Shown here: piece after piece, positions 46,971 through 56,052 of the stretch | Layout of the letters: each line of letters starts with the position of its first letter | Position numbering within the stretch: the stretch's first letter is position 1 | Source: Clostridiales bacterium | GTDB lineage: Bacteria; Bacillota; Clostridia; Oscillospirales; Acutalibacteraceae | Direction of reading: 5' to 3' | NCBI GenBank assembly: GCA_024684435.1 | Contig: JAIKWV010000015.1 | Coordinates: forward strand, 20,230 to 84,229 | DNA: 64,000 bases | Notes under the pieces: generated by a model | What the model saw: the letters and a program-made list of their open reading frames with translations, nothing else | Database searches by the model: none | Told to the model about the DNA's origin: nothing | Position numbers and translations under genes: made by a program

Positions 46971-47729
46971 ATGTCGATCATTCGTACGGAACATGTGAGC
47001 AAGCGCTTTGGTAATCTGGAAGTACTGAAGGATATCAACCTTACCGTTGAACCCGGCGAGGTCATATGCATAATCGGTCCCTCAGGCGCGGGAAAATCCA
47101 CGTTTCTTCGTTCCCTGAATCAGTTGGAAAAGATCACCAGCGGCAAGATATTTATTGACGACGAGCTGTTTTTACACCGTGAAAATAACCACACAGTTGA
47201 CCATATCGATCCTGAAAAGCAGAAAAAATTGCTTTTGGAAATGGGCATGGTGTTCCAGCAGTTTAATCTTTTTCCGCATAAGACGGTGCTGGAGAATATA
47301 ATGCTGGCTCCCATCTACGTTAAAAAAATGGATATTGAACAGATCCGCCCAATGGCAATGGAGCTCTTGGAACAGGTAGGTCTTTCCGATAAGGCGGACG
47401 AATATCCAAACCGACTTTCCGGCGGTCAGAAACAGCGTGTGGCTATAGCCCGTGCGCTGGCAATGCAGCCAAAGATCATGCTTTTTGACGAACCCACATC
47501 TGCGCTTGACCCCGAACTTGTAGGGGATGTGTTGGCTGTTATGAAACAGTTGGCGGCGTCGGGTATGACCATGCTGGTGGTCACCCACGAAATGGGTTTT
47601 GCCCGCGAAGTGGCAGATCGCGTGGTCTTTATGTGCGACGGCATTCTTGCCGTGGACGCGCCTCCCGCCGCAGTTTTCGATCATCTTGAAAACGAGAGGC
47701 TTAAGTCCTTCCTCAGAAAAGTACTGTAA
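46971..47729 (+). CDS. Polar amino-acid ABC transporter, ATPase
   Basis: 252-residue GlnQ-type ATPase: Walker [10 protein letters not shown] at about 38, Q-loop [10 protein letters not shown], signature LSGGQKQR, Walker [14 protein letters not shown] and H-loop VVTHEMGFA. Start ATG 46971 after GAGGAGGT (46956-46963). It powers uptake with the two preceding genes and overlaps none of them. Confidence 0.93.
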   Translation: MSIIRTEHVSKRFGNLEVLKDINLTVEPGEVICIIGPSGAGKSTFLRSLNQLEKITSGKIFIDDELFLHRENNHTVDHIDPEKQKKLLLEMGMVFQQFNLFPHKTVLENIMLAPIYVKKMDIEQIRPMAMELLEQVGLSDKADEYPNRLSGGQKQRVAIARALAMQPKIMLFDEPTSALDPELVGDVLAVMKQLAASGMTMLVVTHEMGFAREVADRVVFMCDGILAVDAPPAAVFDHLENERLKSFLRKVL

Positions 47730-47748
47730 AAATCAATAAAATGCTGAA

Positions 47749-47793
47749 ACGGCTCCGTGAGGTAAATCTTTGATTCCACGGAGCCGTCTTGTT
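47749..47793 (+). terminator. Rho-independent terminator of the ABC operon
   Basis: ACGGCTCCGTG (47749-47759) pairs with CACGGAGCCGT (47777-47787), followed by CTTGTTT. Confidence 0.85.
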
Positions 47794-47794
47794 T

Positions 47795-47831
47795 ATAAAA
47801 AAGCCGCCGCAAGCAAATACAGCCTGCGGCG
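47795..47831 (-). terminator. Minus-strand terminator at the island border
   Basis: On the minus strand CGCCGCA (47825-47831) pairs with TGCGGCG (47805-47811), followed by GC and TTTTTT. No intact minus-strand gene precedes it; only the tRNA-like remnant does, which suggests a lost tRNA transcription unit. Confidence 0.7.
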
Positions 47832-47862
47832 ACGTGGTCCGAGTGGAGATAACGGATTTGAC
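47832..47862 (-). other. Possible tRNA 3'-end remnant
   Basis: Read on the minus strand, GGTCAAATCC followed by GTTATCTCC and then CACTCGGACCA resembles a tRNA T-arm/acceptor 3' part, and a rho-independent terminator follows directly. One T-loop base is missing and no upstream cloverleaf half exists, so it is at most a fragment. Such fragments mark tRNA sites used by integrating elements. This is a weak call. Confidence 0.3.
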
Positions 47863-47944
47863 CAAAACGGAATAATAACCTTAATTTATTGGCACCCTAT
47901 GCGTATTTTTACTCCAAGATCGTAAGAAGCCATTGTCTACCTAT

Positions 47945-47984
47945 AAAACAACAGCCACGAATAATCGCGGCTGTTGTTTTATTC
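47945..47984. terminator. Strong hairpin, probable terminator
   Basis: AAAACAACAGCC (47945-47956) pairs perfectly with GGCTGTTGTTTT (47969-47980), T-rich on both sides. With no complete gene before it, it may insulate the island from read-through. Confidence 0.65.
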
Positions 47985-48153
47985 ATTGGCTCTAACCACT
48001 AAATGCTAAACAGTAAAAATTCGATTATTGATCAATATGATTTTGTAGAAAAAAATTTTTAAGGTTAATCGGCTTGAATTAGGCATAAATCTTGGATTAA
48101 ACTAAAAAGAATGAAACTAATCGTTGCCAGCAAGACGATTTTATTTTTTGAAA

Positions 48154-48182
48154 ATTTGTCCCAAATACTTGACATTTGTCCC
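48154..48182 (+). promoter_or_regulatory. Direct-repeat operator candidate upstream of the AAA/subtilase pair
   Basis: ATTTGTCCC occurs at 48154-48162 and 48174-48182, start-to-start 20 bases or about two DNA turns. The second copy begins at the last base of the -35 TTGACA, so a bound protein would block the promoter. Confidence 0.5.
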
Positions 48183-48197
48183 TAAATGAGATATACT
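48169..48197 (+). promoter_or_regulatory. SigA-type promoter of the AAA/subtilase operon
   Basis: TTGACA (48169-48174), 17-base spacer, TATACT (48192-48197). AAAGGAG precedes ATG 48231. Confidence 0.8.
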
Positions 48198-48230
48198 TAA
48201 TTATAGCTCCATGGAAAGGAGATTCATACT

Positions 48231-49265
48231 ATGAAAAAGAAGAATGTTTTGAATCTTATAAGGTATCATGCTGAAAACAATGAAGCCGGTTTTCGTAGTG
48301 AAGCCTATGAGATTGCACGTGAATTTGATGAACTTGGGGATTATCAACTGTCAGAATATATTATGGCATTATTATCAAATGCAAACACATTTGTTCCTCA
48401 AGTAACCGACTTGGCTTCTGGATTTTTTGAAAAAATACAAGTTGGGAACGAACCGTTACCTTTGCCCGAAATAATTGAACAAGATATAATGGGGTTGGTG
48501 AATGCTGTTGGCAGAAATCTGGGCATCAATAAATATCTATTTCAAGGTGCTCCCGGAACAGGAAAAACAGAATCAGCAAAGCAGGTAGCTCGTATCCTGG
48601 GCCGTGAATTATTTGCGGTGGATTTCTCGTCTGTAGTAGACAGTAAATTGGGCCAAACACAAAAAAATATAACATCGCTGTTTAAAGAAATTAACGAATT
48701 TGCTCACCCAGAAATGATAGTTGTATTGTTTGACGAAATTGATATTATTGCGCTCGACAGGACTAACTCAAATGACTTAAGGGAAATGGGGCGCGCTACG
48801 TCAACTATTTTGAAAGAACTTGACCGTTTGAATAGTAGGATAGTTCTTATTGCAACAACAAATCTCTTTACACATTTTGATAAAGCACTTGTGCGTCGAT
48901 TTGATTCAATAATTGATTTTAATCGTTATTCACAAGATGATTTAAGAGAAATATCTGAGATTCTGCTTAACTCTTTTTTGAATCAATTCAAATGTTCAGG
49001 TCATAATATTCGACTGTTTAGAAAAATAATAAATCTAATGCCATCCATTCCATATCCAGGAGAGTTAAAAAATATGATTCGGGCAGCCGTTGCATTTAGC
49101 AACCCTGTCGACGAATACGATTATCTTAAGCGGCTTTATAAATCTATAAATCAAGATAATTCAGATGTTAAAACTCTTCAAAAACAAGGATTCACTGTCC
49201 GAGAAATTGAAATACTCACAGGCATATCCAAAAGTCAAGTTTCTCGAGAATTAAAGGAGAATTAA
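48231..49265 (+). CDS. AAA+ ATPase, IetA-like partner of the subtilase
   Basis: 344 residues. Walker A GAPGTGKTE begins at about residue 106, Walker B is VVLFDEIDII near 165, followed by a sensor-like IVLIATTN and arginine-finger-type ALVRRFD. The last 30 residues (GFTVREIEILTGISKSQVSREL) look like a helix-turn-helix. A two-gene unit of AAA+ ATPase followed by an S8 subtilase matches the described IetAS system, first seen as a plasmid-incompatibility locus and later listed as anti-phage. By analogy the ATPase senses or unfolds something and controls the protease. Its stop abuts the next start directly. GC is much lower than in the chromosomal genes to the left, so it was probably acquired. 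Confidence 0.75.
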   Translation: MKKKNVLNLIRYHAENNEAGFRSEAYEIAREFDELGDYQLSEYIMALLSNANTFVPQVTDLASGFFEKIQVGNEPLPLPEIIEQDIMGLVNAVGRNLGINKYLFQGAPGTGKTESAKQVARILGRELFAVDFSSVVDSKLGQTQKNITSLFKEINEFAHPEMIVVLFDEIDIIALDRTNSNDLREMGRATSTILKELDRLNSRIVLIATTNLFTHFDKALVRRFDSIIDFNRYSQDDLREISEILLNSFLNQFKCSGHNIRLFRKIINLMPSIPYPGELKNMIRAAVAFSNPVDEYDYLKRLYKSINQDNSDVKTLQKQGFTVREIEILTGISKSQVSRELKEN

Positions 49266-51494
49266 ATGAACAGTATTTTACAGTTAAAAGGCCAATTTGA
49301 ACAACAAAGAGGATCTTCAAGTGGCGGAAAAAGAAATCTCCCTGCTGGAGGCTATGTAGAAAGCAAGCATCTTATAGATCTTCGAAATGAACTTAATTCG
49401 TTATTAGTATATTGGTCAGGAGAATCACTCATAAAAGGAGCGTTAGTCAGTGTCTATTATACGGGTGTTGTTGCTAAAAGCAATAGGATTCGAGGATTGT
49501 TATGTAACGGCTCATCTGATCCTAACGATTCAATTCGAGGGGCAAAATTTTACGGCGTTTCACCAAATATTCAGCACGTTTTTACGTATTATGTGAATAC
49601 AGAAATCATAAGTAGTTCTATTGCTCGAATATCTTCGGTAATCAACATTATCAACGATAACTATTCCGGCAAAATAACGTTTGAAGACATAGCATCTCTT
49701 AATAGTGGAAAAGCAAAGTATAAACATGCACATTTATTAGCAAAAACAAACTTCATTAACGTTGTTGTGGATTCTTTTTATGTTGATAAGTTTTCAATTG
49801 ATTTTGCAGAAGAAACTGATGAAGAGGATTCCATCATAACTCTTTATAAAACGGATGTAAATACAAAAGACATTTTTAGCCAAATTGGAATCGACTATAT
49901 AAATGCAAAACAAATTGATGAAACAACGGTCCTTCTAAAACCAGATGAAATAGCAATTTTAAGAGAAAAAGCACCCTATCTTATTGCAATGAGTGTTCGA
50001 GATTTGCGTGATATTAATACTGAAGATATTATCGATAATGATCCTCGAATTGCTCAAATACCCGATCCTAATCAAGAACCCATTGTCGGTGTAATCGATA
50101 CACCTTTTTCAAAAGATGTGTATTTTAGCAAATGGGTAACTTATGTTAGCATGCTCGATTCAAATATTGAACTCGAGCCTCAAGATTATACGCATGGTAC
50201 ATCTGTAACTTCCATTATTGTTGATGGTCCAACGATTAATCCTAATTTAGACGACGGGTGCGGGCGATTTAGAGTAAAGCATTTTGGAGTAGCAAAAAAA
50301 GGAAAATTTAGCTCTTATTCCGTTTTGAAAAGCATTAGAACCGCAGTGTCTCAAAATCGAGATATTAAAGTTTGGAATCTGTCTTTGGGCTCGATTTTGC
50401 CAATCAAACCCAATTTTATATCGCCAGAAGCAGCTGAGCTTGATAAAATTCAAAGCGAATTCGACGTTGTATTTGTTATAGCTGGAACGAATGGTGACCC
50501 GGATAAAAAAGCAATTCCAATAGGAGCCCCTGCGGATTCATTGAATTCAGTAGTTGTTAATTCTGTTACGTTAGATGGTAACCCTGCATCATATTATAGA
50601 GTAGGCCCGGTTCTTTCGTTCTTCCATAAACCAGATGTGAGTTATTATGGAGGAGACACCAATCAGCTAATGCATGTGTGCACTCCAACCGGTGAGGGCT
50701 TTGTAAAAGGGACGTCATTTTCTGCCCCGTGGATAGCGCGAAAAATGGCGTATCTAATTTATACTTTGGGCTTTCCGCGCGAAGTTGCAAAAGCATTATT
50801 AATTGATTCGTCTGCCGGTTGGAAGAGGAAGGACGATGTGTCATGCTCAATTGGATATGGGGTTGTTCCTCAAAAAATAGAGGACATTGTTAAAACGCCT
50901 GACGATGAAATACGATTCGTAATGACAGGAACCACAGATGCATATGAAACATATACGTATAGGTTGCCGATTCCAATTTACAATGGGAAACAGCCGTTTT
51001 ATGCGCGAGCGACACTATGCTATTTCCCTAAATGTGTAAGAGATCAAGGGGTAGACTATACAAGCACAGAAATGGATATACATTTTGGCCGTGTTCAAGA
51101 AAAAGATGGGAAAGCCAGTATTGCTTCGATTAATTCTAATTCTCAAGGAGACGAAGGGGGAAGTCATCTTCACGAACCAGAAGCACGCAGACTATATCGA
51201 AAATGGGATAACGTTAAGCTCATTAGTGAAGAACTTAAGGATCGAGCTGTTCCTCGTAAAGTATATGGCGCTGGCATGTGGGGCTTAAGCATCAAAACAA
51301 AAGAACGATTAAAAGAAAAAAATGGTCGTGGTCTACAATTTGGCGTTGTAATAACATTGAAAGAGATGTTTGGGAATAACCGGATTGATGATTTTATTAA
51401 GCTTTGTATGGTACGCGGGTGGATTGTCAACAGTATAGATATTGAAACTCAACTTGATATTTACAATAAAGCGGAAGAAGAAATTGAATTCTAA
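49266..51494 (+). CDS. S8 subtilisin-like protease, IetS-like
   Basis: 742 residues. The catalytic triad is visible as Asp278 in GVIDTPF, His310 in DYTHGTSV and Ser484 in GTSFSAPW; an oxyanion-type Asn lies in VIAGTNGD. There is no signal peptide, so it acts in the cytoplasm. The first 250 residues are a separate N-terminal domain that may hold the enzyme inactive or bind the ATPase; the last 170 have no recognised fold. It starts one base after the AAA+ gene ends. I infer an effector protease released on infection or plasmid conflict; the target is unknown. Confidence 0.8.
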   Translation: MNSILQLKGQFEQQRGSSSGGKRNLPAGGYVESKHLIDLRNELNSLLVYWSGESLIKGALVSVYYTGVVAKSNRIRGLLCNGSSDPNDSIRGAKFYGVSPNIQHVFTYYVNTEIISSSIARISSVINIINDNYSGKITFEDIASLNSGKAKYKHAHLLAKTNFINVVVDSFYVDKFSIDFAEETDEEDSIITLYKTDVNTKDIFSQIGIDYINAKQIDETTVLLKPDEIAILREKAPYLIAMSVRDLRDINTEDIIDNDPRIAQIPDPNQEPIVGVIDTPFSKDVYFSKWVTYVSMLDSNIELEPQDYTHGTSVTSIIVDGPTINPNLDDGCGRFRVKHFGVAKKGKFSSYSVLKSIRTAVSQNRDIKVWNLSLGSILPIKPNFISPEAAELDKIQSEFDVVFVIAGTNGDPDKKAIPIGAPADSLNSVVVNSVTLDGNPASYYRVGPVLSFFHKPDVSYYGGDTNQLMHVCTPTGEGFVKGTSFSAPWIARKMAYLIYTLGFPREVAKALLIDSSAGWKRKDDVSCSIGYGVVPQKIEDIVKTPDDEIRFVMTGTTDAYETYTYRLPIPIYNGKQPFYARATLCYFPKCVRDQGVDYTSTEMDIHFGRVQEKDGKASIASINSNSQGDEGGSHLHEPEARRLYRKWDNVKLISEELKDRAVPRKVYGAGMWGLSIKTKERLKEKNGRGLQFGVVITLKEMFGNNRIDDFIKLCMVRGWIVNSIDIETQLDIYNKAEEEIEF

Positions 51495-51558
51495 TTATCG
51501 AATAAGTATAAGTGTAATATAGCGGCCCCATAGTAATTTAAGATCGCATATTTTACAG

Positions 51559-51600
51559 AACTCCTCCTTCGCGGTACAATGGTATCGCAAAGGAGGAGTT
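51559..51600 (+). promoter_or_regulatory. Hairpin hiding the tnpV ribosome-binding site
   Basis: AACTCCTCCTT (51559-51569) pairs perfectly with AAGGAGGAGTT (51590-51600); inner bases GCGGTAC / GGTATCGC extend the stem to about 18 pairs with one mismatch. The right arm contains the Shine-Dalgarno AAAGGAGGAG for the ATG at 51605. No T-run follows, so it is not a terminator. Confidence 0.7.
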
Positions 51601-51604
51601 TGTT

Positions 51605-51904
51605 ATGAAAGATGAATTTATCGCCCGAGTCGGCGTCTGGGGTCAGCGACACTACAACTACCTGAAGAAGAAAAGTCCCACCGTCATCAATGTCATGCGC
51701 ATGAAAGGAACGCTTGAGCAGTACTTGATCGACATGAATCGCGATACACAGGAAACCTACGACTTGCTTATCCGGCAATACGCTGAAAAAGAGAGCATTA
51801 CGGATGACCTTAAAACGGCCGATAACCTCGAGTGGACTCGCCGCATGAACTCCATACGTAACCGTGCCGAAGAGTTCGTCCTACATGATTTCGTGTTCAC
51901 ATAA
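51605..51904 (+). CDS. tnpV: TnpV-family transposon-encoded protein
   Basis: 99 residues. The end (WTRRMNSIRNRAEEFVLHDFVF) follows the TnpV pattern WxxxMNxIRxxAEExVLxELVY known from Tn4451-type elements; the N-terminal part is shorter than usual. Its role is unproven; relatives have been compared with excision factors. It has its own strong ribosome site inside a hairpin and its own terminator. It sits between two defence-like modules and may be a remnant of an older element. Confidence 0.7.
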   Translation: MKDEFIARVGVWGQRHYNYLKKKSPTVINVMRMKGTLEQYLIDMNRDTQETYDLLIRQYAEKESITDDLKTADNLEWTRRMNSIRNRAEEFVLHDFVFT

Positions 51905-51927
51905 TATCAACTGAATACCCCACCCCG

Positions 51928-51955
51928 AGCGGAGCCTACACCGGCTCCGCTTTTT
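51928..51955 (+). terminator. Rho-independent terminator after tnpV
   Basis: AGCGGAGCC (51928-51936) pairs with GGCTCCGCT (51943-51951), followed by TTTTT. Confidence 0.9.
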
Positions 51956-52079
51956 CGTATCTATATTGCAAATTCTAACATATTTCCGCATATTTCGGTA
52001 TTAAACGTCTTGCGTATTATAGCTATTTATGGTATTATGAATGTATTAGTTTTACCCACCACGATAAGTGAGGACTGTT

Positions 52080-52295
52080 ATGGAAATGATTAATGAAAAA
52101 TTGGAACGTTGGTACTCAATGAATGAAGTCTGCGAATACCTTGGCATCACCCGCGATACTTGCCTGACCTGGATCGAAAAACGCGGCATGCCCGGCGTAA
52201 AAATTGGTCGTACTTGGAAATTCAAGATCAGCGAGATTGATGAGTGGATGCATTCAAGCGAAGCTAAGAAAAGTGAGGATACCAATAATGGCTAA
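52080..52295 (+). CDS. Excisionase-family helix-turn-helix protein
   Basis: About 71 residues, with a MerR/excisionase-type winged helix: YSMNEVCEYLGITRDTCLTWIEKRGMPGVKIGRTWKF..EIDEW. I chose ATG 52080, close after GTGAGGA; GTG 52068 and ATG 52086 are alternatives. Its end overlaps the start of the nuclease-helicase gene by eight bases, so the two are made together. It could act as excision factor or as regulator of the helicase. Confidence 0.75.
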   Translation: MEMINEKLERWYSMNEVCEYLGITRDTCLTWIEKRGMPGVKIGRTWKFKISEIDEWMHSSEAKKSEDTNNG

Positions 52296-54429
52296 CAACA
52301 ATCCTCGCTGTTTATATGACAACAATTTAATAGACTTTATCCGTGAAGATGATACTTCTATTCTTGGTAAACTTTGTGATCGATATCACGGCGATGCAAA
52401 AACCACGACGAGAGACGCGTGGAAAGGTGAGATCGCCATCATGCAGGAAACACTTTCCCGCTTGATCGACAAAGACGGTCGTATTGTCTTTGAATACGAT
52501 ATTCCGCGTCTGGGGAAGCGAATCGACGTGGTCTTGCTCTACAAGGGGATCGTGTTCTGCCTCGAATTCAAGGTCGGTGAGAGCCATATTAACGAAGCTG
52601 ACGTGGATCAGGTTCTTGATTACGCGCTGGATTTGAAAAACTTCCATAAGTTTAGCCAGAATCACGTGATCGCGCCGATCCTCGTTGCGACGAACTATAA
52701 AAACACTTCTTCTGTCGTCCAAATGTCCGTATATGACGATCAGGTTGTCAATCCGTTGTTTACAGGTGAAGGCGGTATTTTTAACGTGATTTCGGCAGTG
52801 CTGAACAAGTTCCCGAACGAAAGCCCTATTGATTCCAACTGGGTTATCAGCCCGTATGCGCCGACCCCGACGATCATCGAAGCCGCGAAGTCGTTATATG
52901 AGAATCATTCCGTAGAAAACATTACGCGTCACGAGGCGGACAAGGTATCAACTGACAGAACCATTGCTTATATACTGGACGTTATAAGGACCAGCAAAGA
53001 AAAACAAGAAAAGAGCATCTGTTTTGTCACGGGTGTTCCCGGAGCAGGAAAAACGCTCGTCGGCCTTGACGTCGCGATTCGACAGACATATCAAGGGCAG
53101 AACGAGCCGGTGAAAGATGAAGGCGCAGTCTACCTGTCCGGCAACGGGCCTCTCGTAGCGGTGTTGACCGAAGCTCTTGCGCAGGACAACTATAAACGTT
53201 GCCGTGAGGAAGGCGAGAAAAAGAAAATGACCGATTCTCGCCGTGAGGTGAGCAAATCGATCCAGATGATTCACCGGTATCGTGATAATATGCTTGCAAA
53301 AATCAAGAATCCCGTCGAAAATGAGACGCTTGAGATTGATCCCACGAAGGCTGTAAAAATGGAAGAAGCCGGTTTCGGTGAGGTGGAACACGTTGAGATC
53401 TTTGACGAAGCGCAGCGTTCATGGACGCATAAGCGTCTTGCCGACTATCTCAAACGAGGCGGAACCTACGGCAACAAACTAAAAGTGCCGAACTTCCCAG
53501 TGTCTGAGGCAGCATTTTTAATTTGGTCGCTCGATCAGCGTGAGGACTGGGCGACGATCATCTGCCTTGTCGGTGGCGGTCAGGAAATCAATACCGGCGA
53601 AGCAGGCATCTCTGAGTGGATTCAGGCAATCAATGAGAAATTTCCGCATTGGAAGGTATATATTTCTCCGAAGTTGACTGAAGCGGAGTACGCCGAAGGA
53701 CGGGTCAATGAGCTGTTGGCAGACAATCAGAACGTTACTTATTCAGAAGATCTGCACCTCGGCGTTTCGTTGCGTTCTTATCGCGCTGAGAAGCTGTCCG
53801 CTTTTGTGCATGCACTGCTTTCTTTTGACGATAATGCCAAAGAGTTGTATGCGGAGATCAAAGACAAGTATCCCATTGTGCTCACGAGAGATATGGCGAA
53901 GGCACGCAAATGGCTTCACAGCAAGGTGAGAGGCACAGAGCGCACCGGCGTTTTGGTAACGAAAGAATCAGCCCGGTATAAACCGTTATCGGTACATATC
54001 CTGCCATCCGGTGACGAAAATGCGGTTCATTGGTTCCTTGAAGATAAGATTGATACGCGTTCGTCAAACTATCTCGAAGACGCCGCAACGGAAATTCAGG
54101 TCCAGGGCTTGGAACTTGATTATACTTGCGTCTTATGGGATGCCGATATGCGATATGAAAACGGCAACTGGCGCTATTATCGGTTTAATGGAAATACAAA
54201 ATGGAATGAGCTGACCGGTAAAACCGAAAGCCAGCAGGAGCAGATGAAGTATATGCTCAACGCCTATCGCGTCCTGCTCACCCGCGCCCGCGCTGGCATG
54301 GTGATCTGTATTCCTGAAGGAAACGCAAACAAAACTCCAAGCGGTTTCTGGGAGGATAGTACCCGTTTGCCAAAATTCTATGACGGAACGTATAGATATT
54401 TGAAGAGCTTGGGAATTGAGGAAATATAA
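52288..54429 (+). CDS. Nuclease-like domain fused to DUF2075 helicase
   Basis: 713 residues. The first 200 carry a PD-(D/E)xK-like core (GKRIDVVLLYKGIVFCLEFK, with Asp and ExK). A superfamily-1-type DUF2075 ATPase follows: Walker A GVPGAGKTLVG begins near residue 249, DEAQRSW is the DExx motif, and VQGLELDYTCVLWD and NAYRVLLTRARAGMVI are late helicase motifs. Start ATG 52288 overlaps the HTH gene. The combination of nuclease and DNA/RNA motor in a mobile island suggests defence, not proven. GC is higher than in the neighbouring DUF262 and IetAS-like genes. Confidence 0.75.
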   Translation: MANNNPRCLYDNNLIDFIREDDTSILGKLCDRYHGDAKTTTRDAWKGEIAIMQETLSRLIDKDGRIVFEYDIPRLGKRIDVVLLYKGIVFCLEFKVGESHINEADVDQVLDYALDLKNFHKFSQNHVIAPILVATNYKNTSSVVQMSVYDDQVVNPLFTGEGGIFNVISAVLNKFPNESPIDSNWVISPYAPTPTIIEAAKSLYENHSVENITRHEADKVSTDRTIAYILDVIRTSKEKQEKSICFVTGVPGAGKTLVGLDVAIRQTYQGQNEPVKDEGAVYLSGNGPLVAVLTEALAQDNYKRCREEGEKKKMTDSRREVSKSIQMIHRYRDNMLAKIKNPVENETLEIDPTKAVKMEEAGFGEVEHVEIFDEAQRSWTHKRLADYLKRGGTYGNKLKVPNFPVSEAAFLIWSLDQREDWATIICLVGGGQEINTGEAGISEWIQAINEKFPHWKVYISPKLTEAEYAEGRVNELLADNQNVTYSEDLHLGVSLRSYRAEKLSAFVHALLSFDDNAKELYAEIKDKYPIVLTRDMAKARKWLHSKVRGTERTGVLVTKESARYKPLSVHILPSGDENAVHWFLEDKIDTRSSNYLEDAATEIQVQGLELDYTCVLWDADMRYENGNWRYYRFNGNTKWNELTGKTESQQEQMKYMLNAYRVLLTRARAGMVICIPEGNANKTPSGFWEDSTRLPKFYDGTYRYLKSLGIEEI

Positions 54430-54474
54430 AATCGTGAATTAATCACACCAATAATATAGAAAAGAGGAGAAAAA

Positions 54475-56052
54475 ATGTCAGTAGGTATTCCTGAACCAAA
54501 GATAATTAAAGAATTGCAAAACCTTAAGTTTTTTATTCCTGCATATCAACGGGGATACAGATGGACAACTCAAGAGGTTGGCGATTTGCTTGATGATATT
54601 AATGAATTCAACATAGGTGATTCAGCATCGCCAAAGAGTTATTGTCTTCAACCATTAATTGTAAAAAAACGGGAAGATGGTTCATTTGAGGTAGTTGATG
54701 GTCAACAAAGACTAACAACAATTTATATATTCCTGAAAATAGCTCAAAAAATCACCGATTATGAACCATATCAAATTGACTTTGAAACTCGCAAACAAAG
54801 CAAAGTTTTCCTTACGAATCTATCGAACTATGACGGTTCAATAAACGATGATAACATTGATTATTACCACATCACAAAAGCTTATAAACGAATAAATGAA
54901 TGGCTCGACTTTATGAGTTCGAATGGAACACCAAGATTCACCATTCTATCGTCCTTATTTAATAAAATTACCAATAATGTTTTCTTTATATGGTATGAAA
55001 TTCCAGATAATGCAAAACCAGTAGAAATCTTTACGCGTGTCAACATGGGCAAAATTAGATTAAGTAATGCTGAACTTGTAAAAGCGTTGATATTTAACCG
55101 GGCGAATTTTCCACAGGATGGAGAGGTTGAACAACAAGAATTGTCTCTTGCATGGAATAGGATCGAACGAGATTTTCAGCGAGAGTCTTTTTGGCATTTT
55201 CTATTTGAAGCGGGTGAACGCGAATATGAAACTCGGATTGACTTAATATTTGATCTTCTTGCAGATAAGTATAATGCTAAATTGCCGCAACAACAACAAA
55301 TTACTGTTCCCGTGTCCACGGCTTATTACAATAGAACTTTTCTGATTTTTTACGCTGTTTATAAGAATAGTCAAAACAAGAATGAATTTGTAAAAGATTT
55401 ATGGAAAGACGTCAATAGGATTTATGAAAGATTTTTGGAGTGGTATGACGACCTTAACAAGTATCATATAATTGGTTTTTTGATTTATTCCGGAACGAAA
55501 ATTGAAAGATTGTTTGAACTATCTGACGGGAAGAAAAAAAGCGAAATCATCAGTTCGCTCGTAGAAGAAACAAAGCAACATGTGAAACTAAAAACATTGG
55601 AATCTCTCCGAGGACTGACTTATGATGATTCAAAGAAAAAACTCCGGCAGTTTTTCTTACTTGTGAATATTGCAACACTTGTTTGTAAAAACGAAAAACA
55701 GTATAGGTTTCCATTTGACATTTTTAAAAAGGAACGATGGGATATTGAGCATATTCATGCGACAGCAGATTCCACTGACGAACCGGATGATTCAATTGGG
55801 AATCTAACTCTTTTATTAGCCAAGATCAATCGTAGTTATCAAGATGACGAGTTCTTTGATAAGCGAAAAGAGATTATCTCGAGAGACAAAAAAGGAATGT
55901 TTATTCCAGTTGTTACAAAAAATGTGTTTACAAAACAATACTCGAATCATATTGAGAACATGGACAAGTGGGAGCTGTTCGACAAGGACGATTATACACA
56001 AGCAATGTGGGATGTTCTTGACACATTTTGGAAGGAGGTTTTTGATAAATGA
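54475..56052 (+). CDS. DUF262-DUF1524 protein (GmrSD-like)
   Basis: 525 residues. The N-terminal DUF262 NTPase-like domain has IPAYQRGYRWT and the signature DGQQRLTT at about 75-82. The C-terminal DUF1524 region shows an HNH/His-Me-type pattern: IEHIHATADST around H426, then GNLTLL and a later Asn. GmrSD-type type IV restriction enzymes that cut modified phage DNA have this plan. GAGGAG lies upstream of the start. It overlaps the second DUF262 gene by four bases. Confidence 0.8.
   Translation: MSVGIPEPKIIKELQNLKFFIPAYQRGYRWTTQEVGDLLDDINEFNIGDSASPKSYCLQPLIVKKREDGSFEVVDGQQRLTTIYIFLKIAQKITDYEPYQIDFETRKQSKVFLTNLSNYDGSINDDNIDYYHITKAYKRINEWLDFMSSNGTPRFTILSSLFNKITNNVFFIWYEIPDNAKPVEIFTRVNMGKIRLSNAELVKALIFNRANFPQDGEVEQQELSLAWNRIERDFQRESFWHFLFEAGEREYETRIDLIFDLLADKYNAKLPQQQQITVPVSTAYYNRTFLIFYAVYKNSQNKNEFVKDLWKDVNRIYERFLEWYDDLNKYHIIGFLIYSGTKIERLFELSDGKKKSEIISSLVEETKQHVKLKTLESLRGLTYDDSKKKLRQFFLLVNIATLVCKNEKQYRFPFDIFKKERWDIEHIHATADSTDEPDDSIGNLTLLLAKINRSYQDDEFFDKRKEIISRDKKGMFIPVVTKNVFTKQYSNHIENMDKWELFDKDDYTQAMWDVLDTFWKEVFDK

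Larger units (their letters stand above)
47863..48230. other. Gene-free left border of the accessory island
   Basis: AT-rich spacer between the tRNA-like remnant and the first island gene. It holds the hairpin at 47945-47980, the promoter at 48169-48197 and a 9-bp direct repeat overlapping that promoter. I see no coding region in it. Confidence 0.6.

Noticed and set aside
47832..47862. Intact tRNA gene
   Set aside because: Only a 3'-like part is present and the T-loop lacks a base; no cloverleaf can be built.
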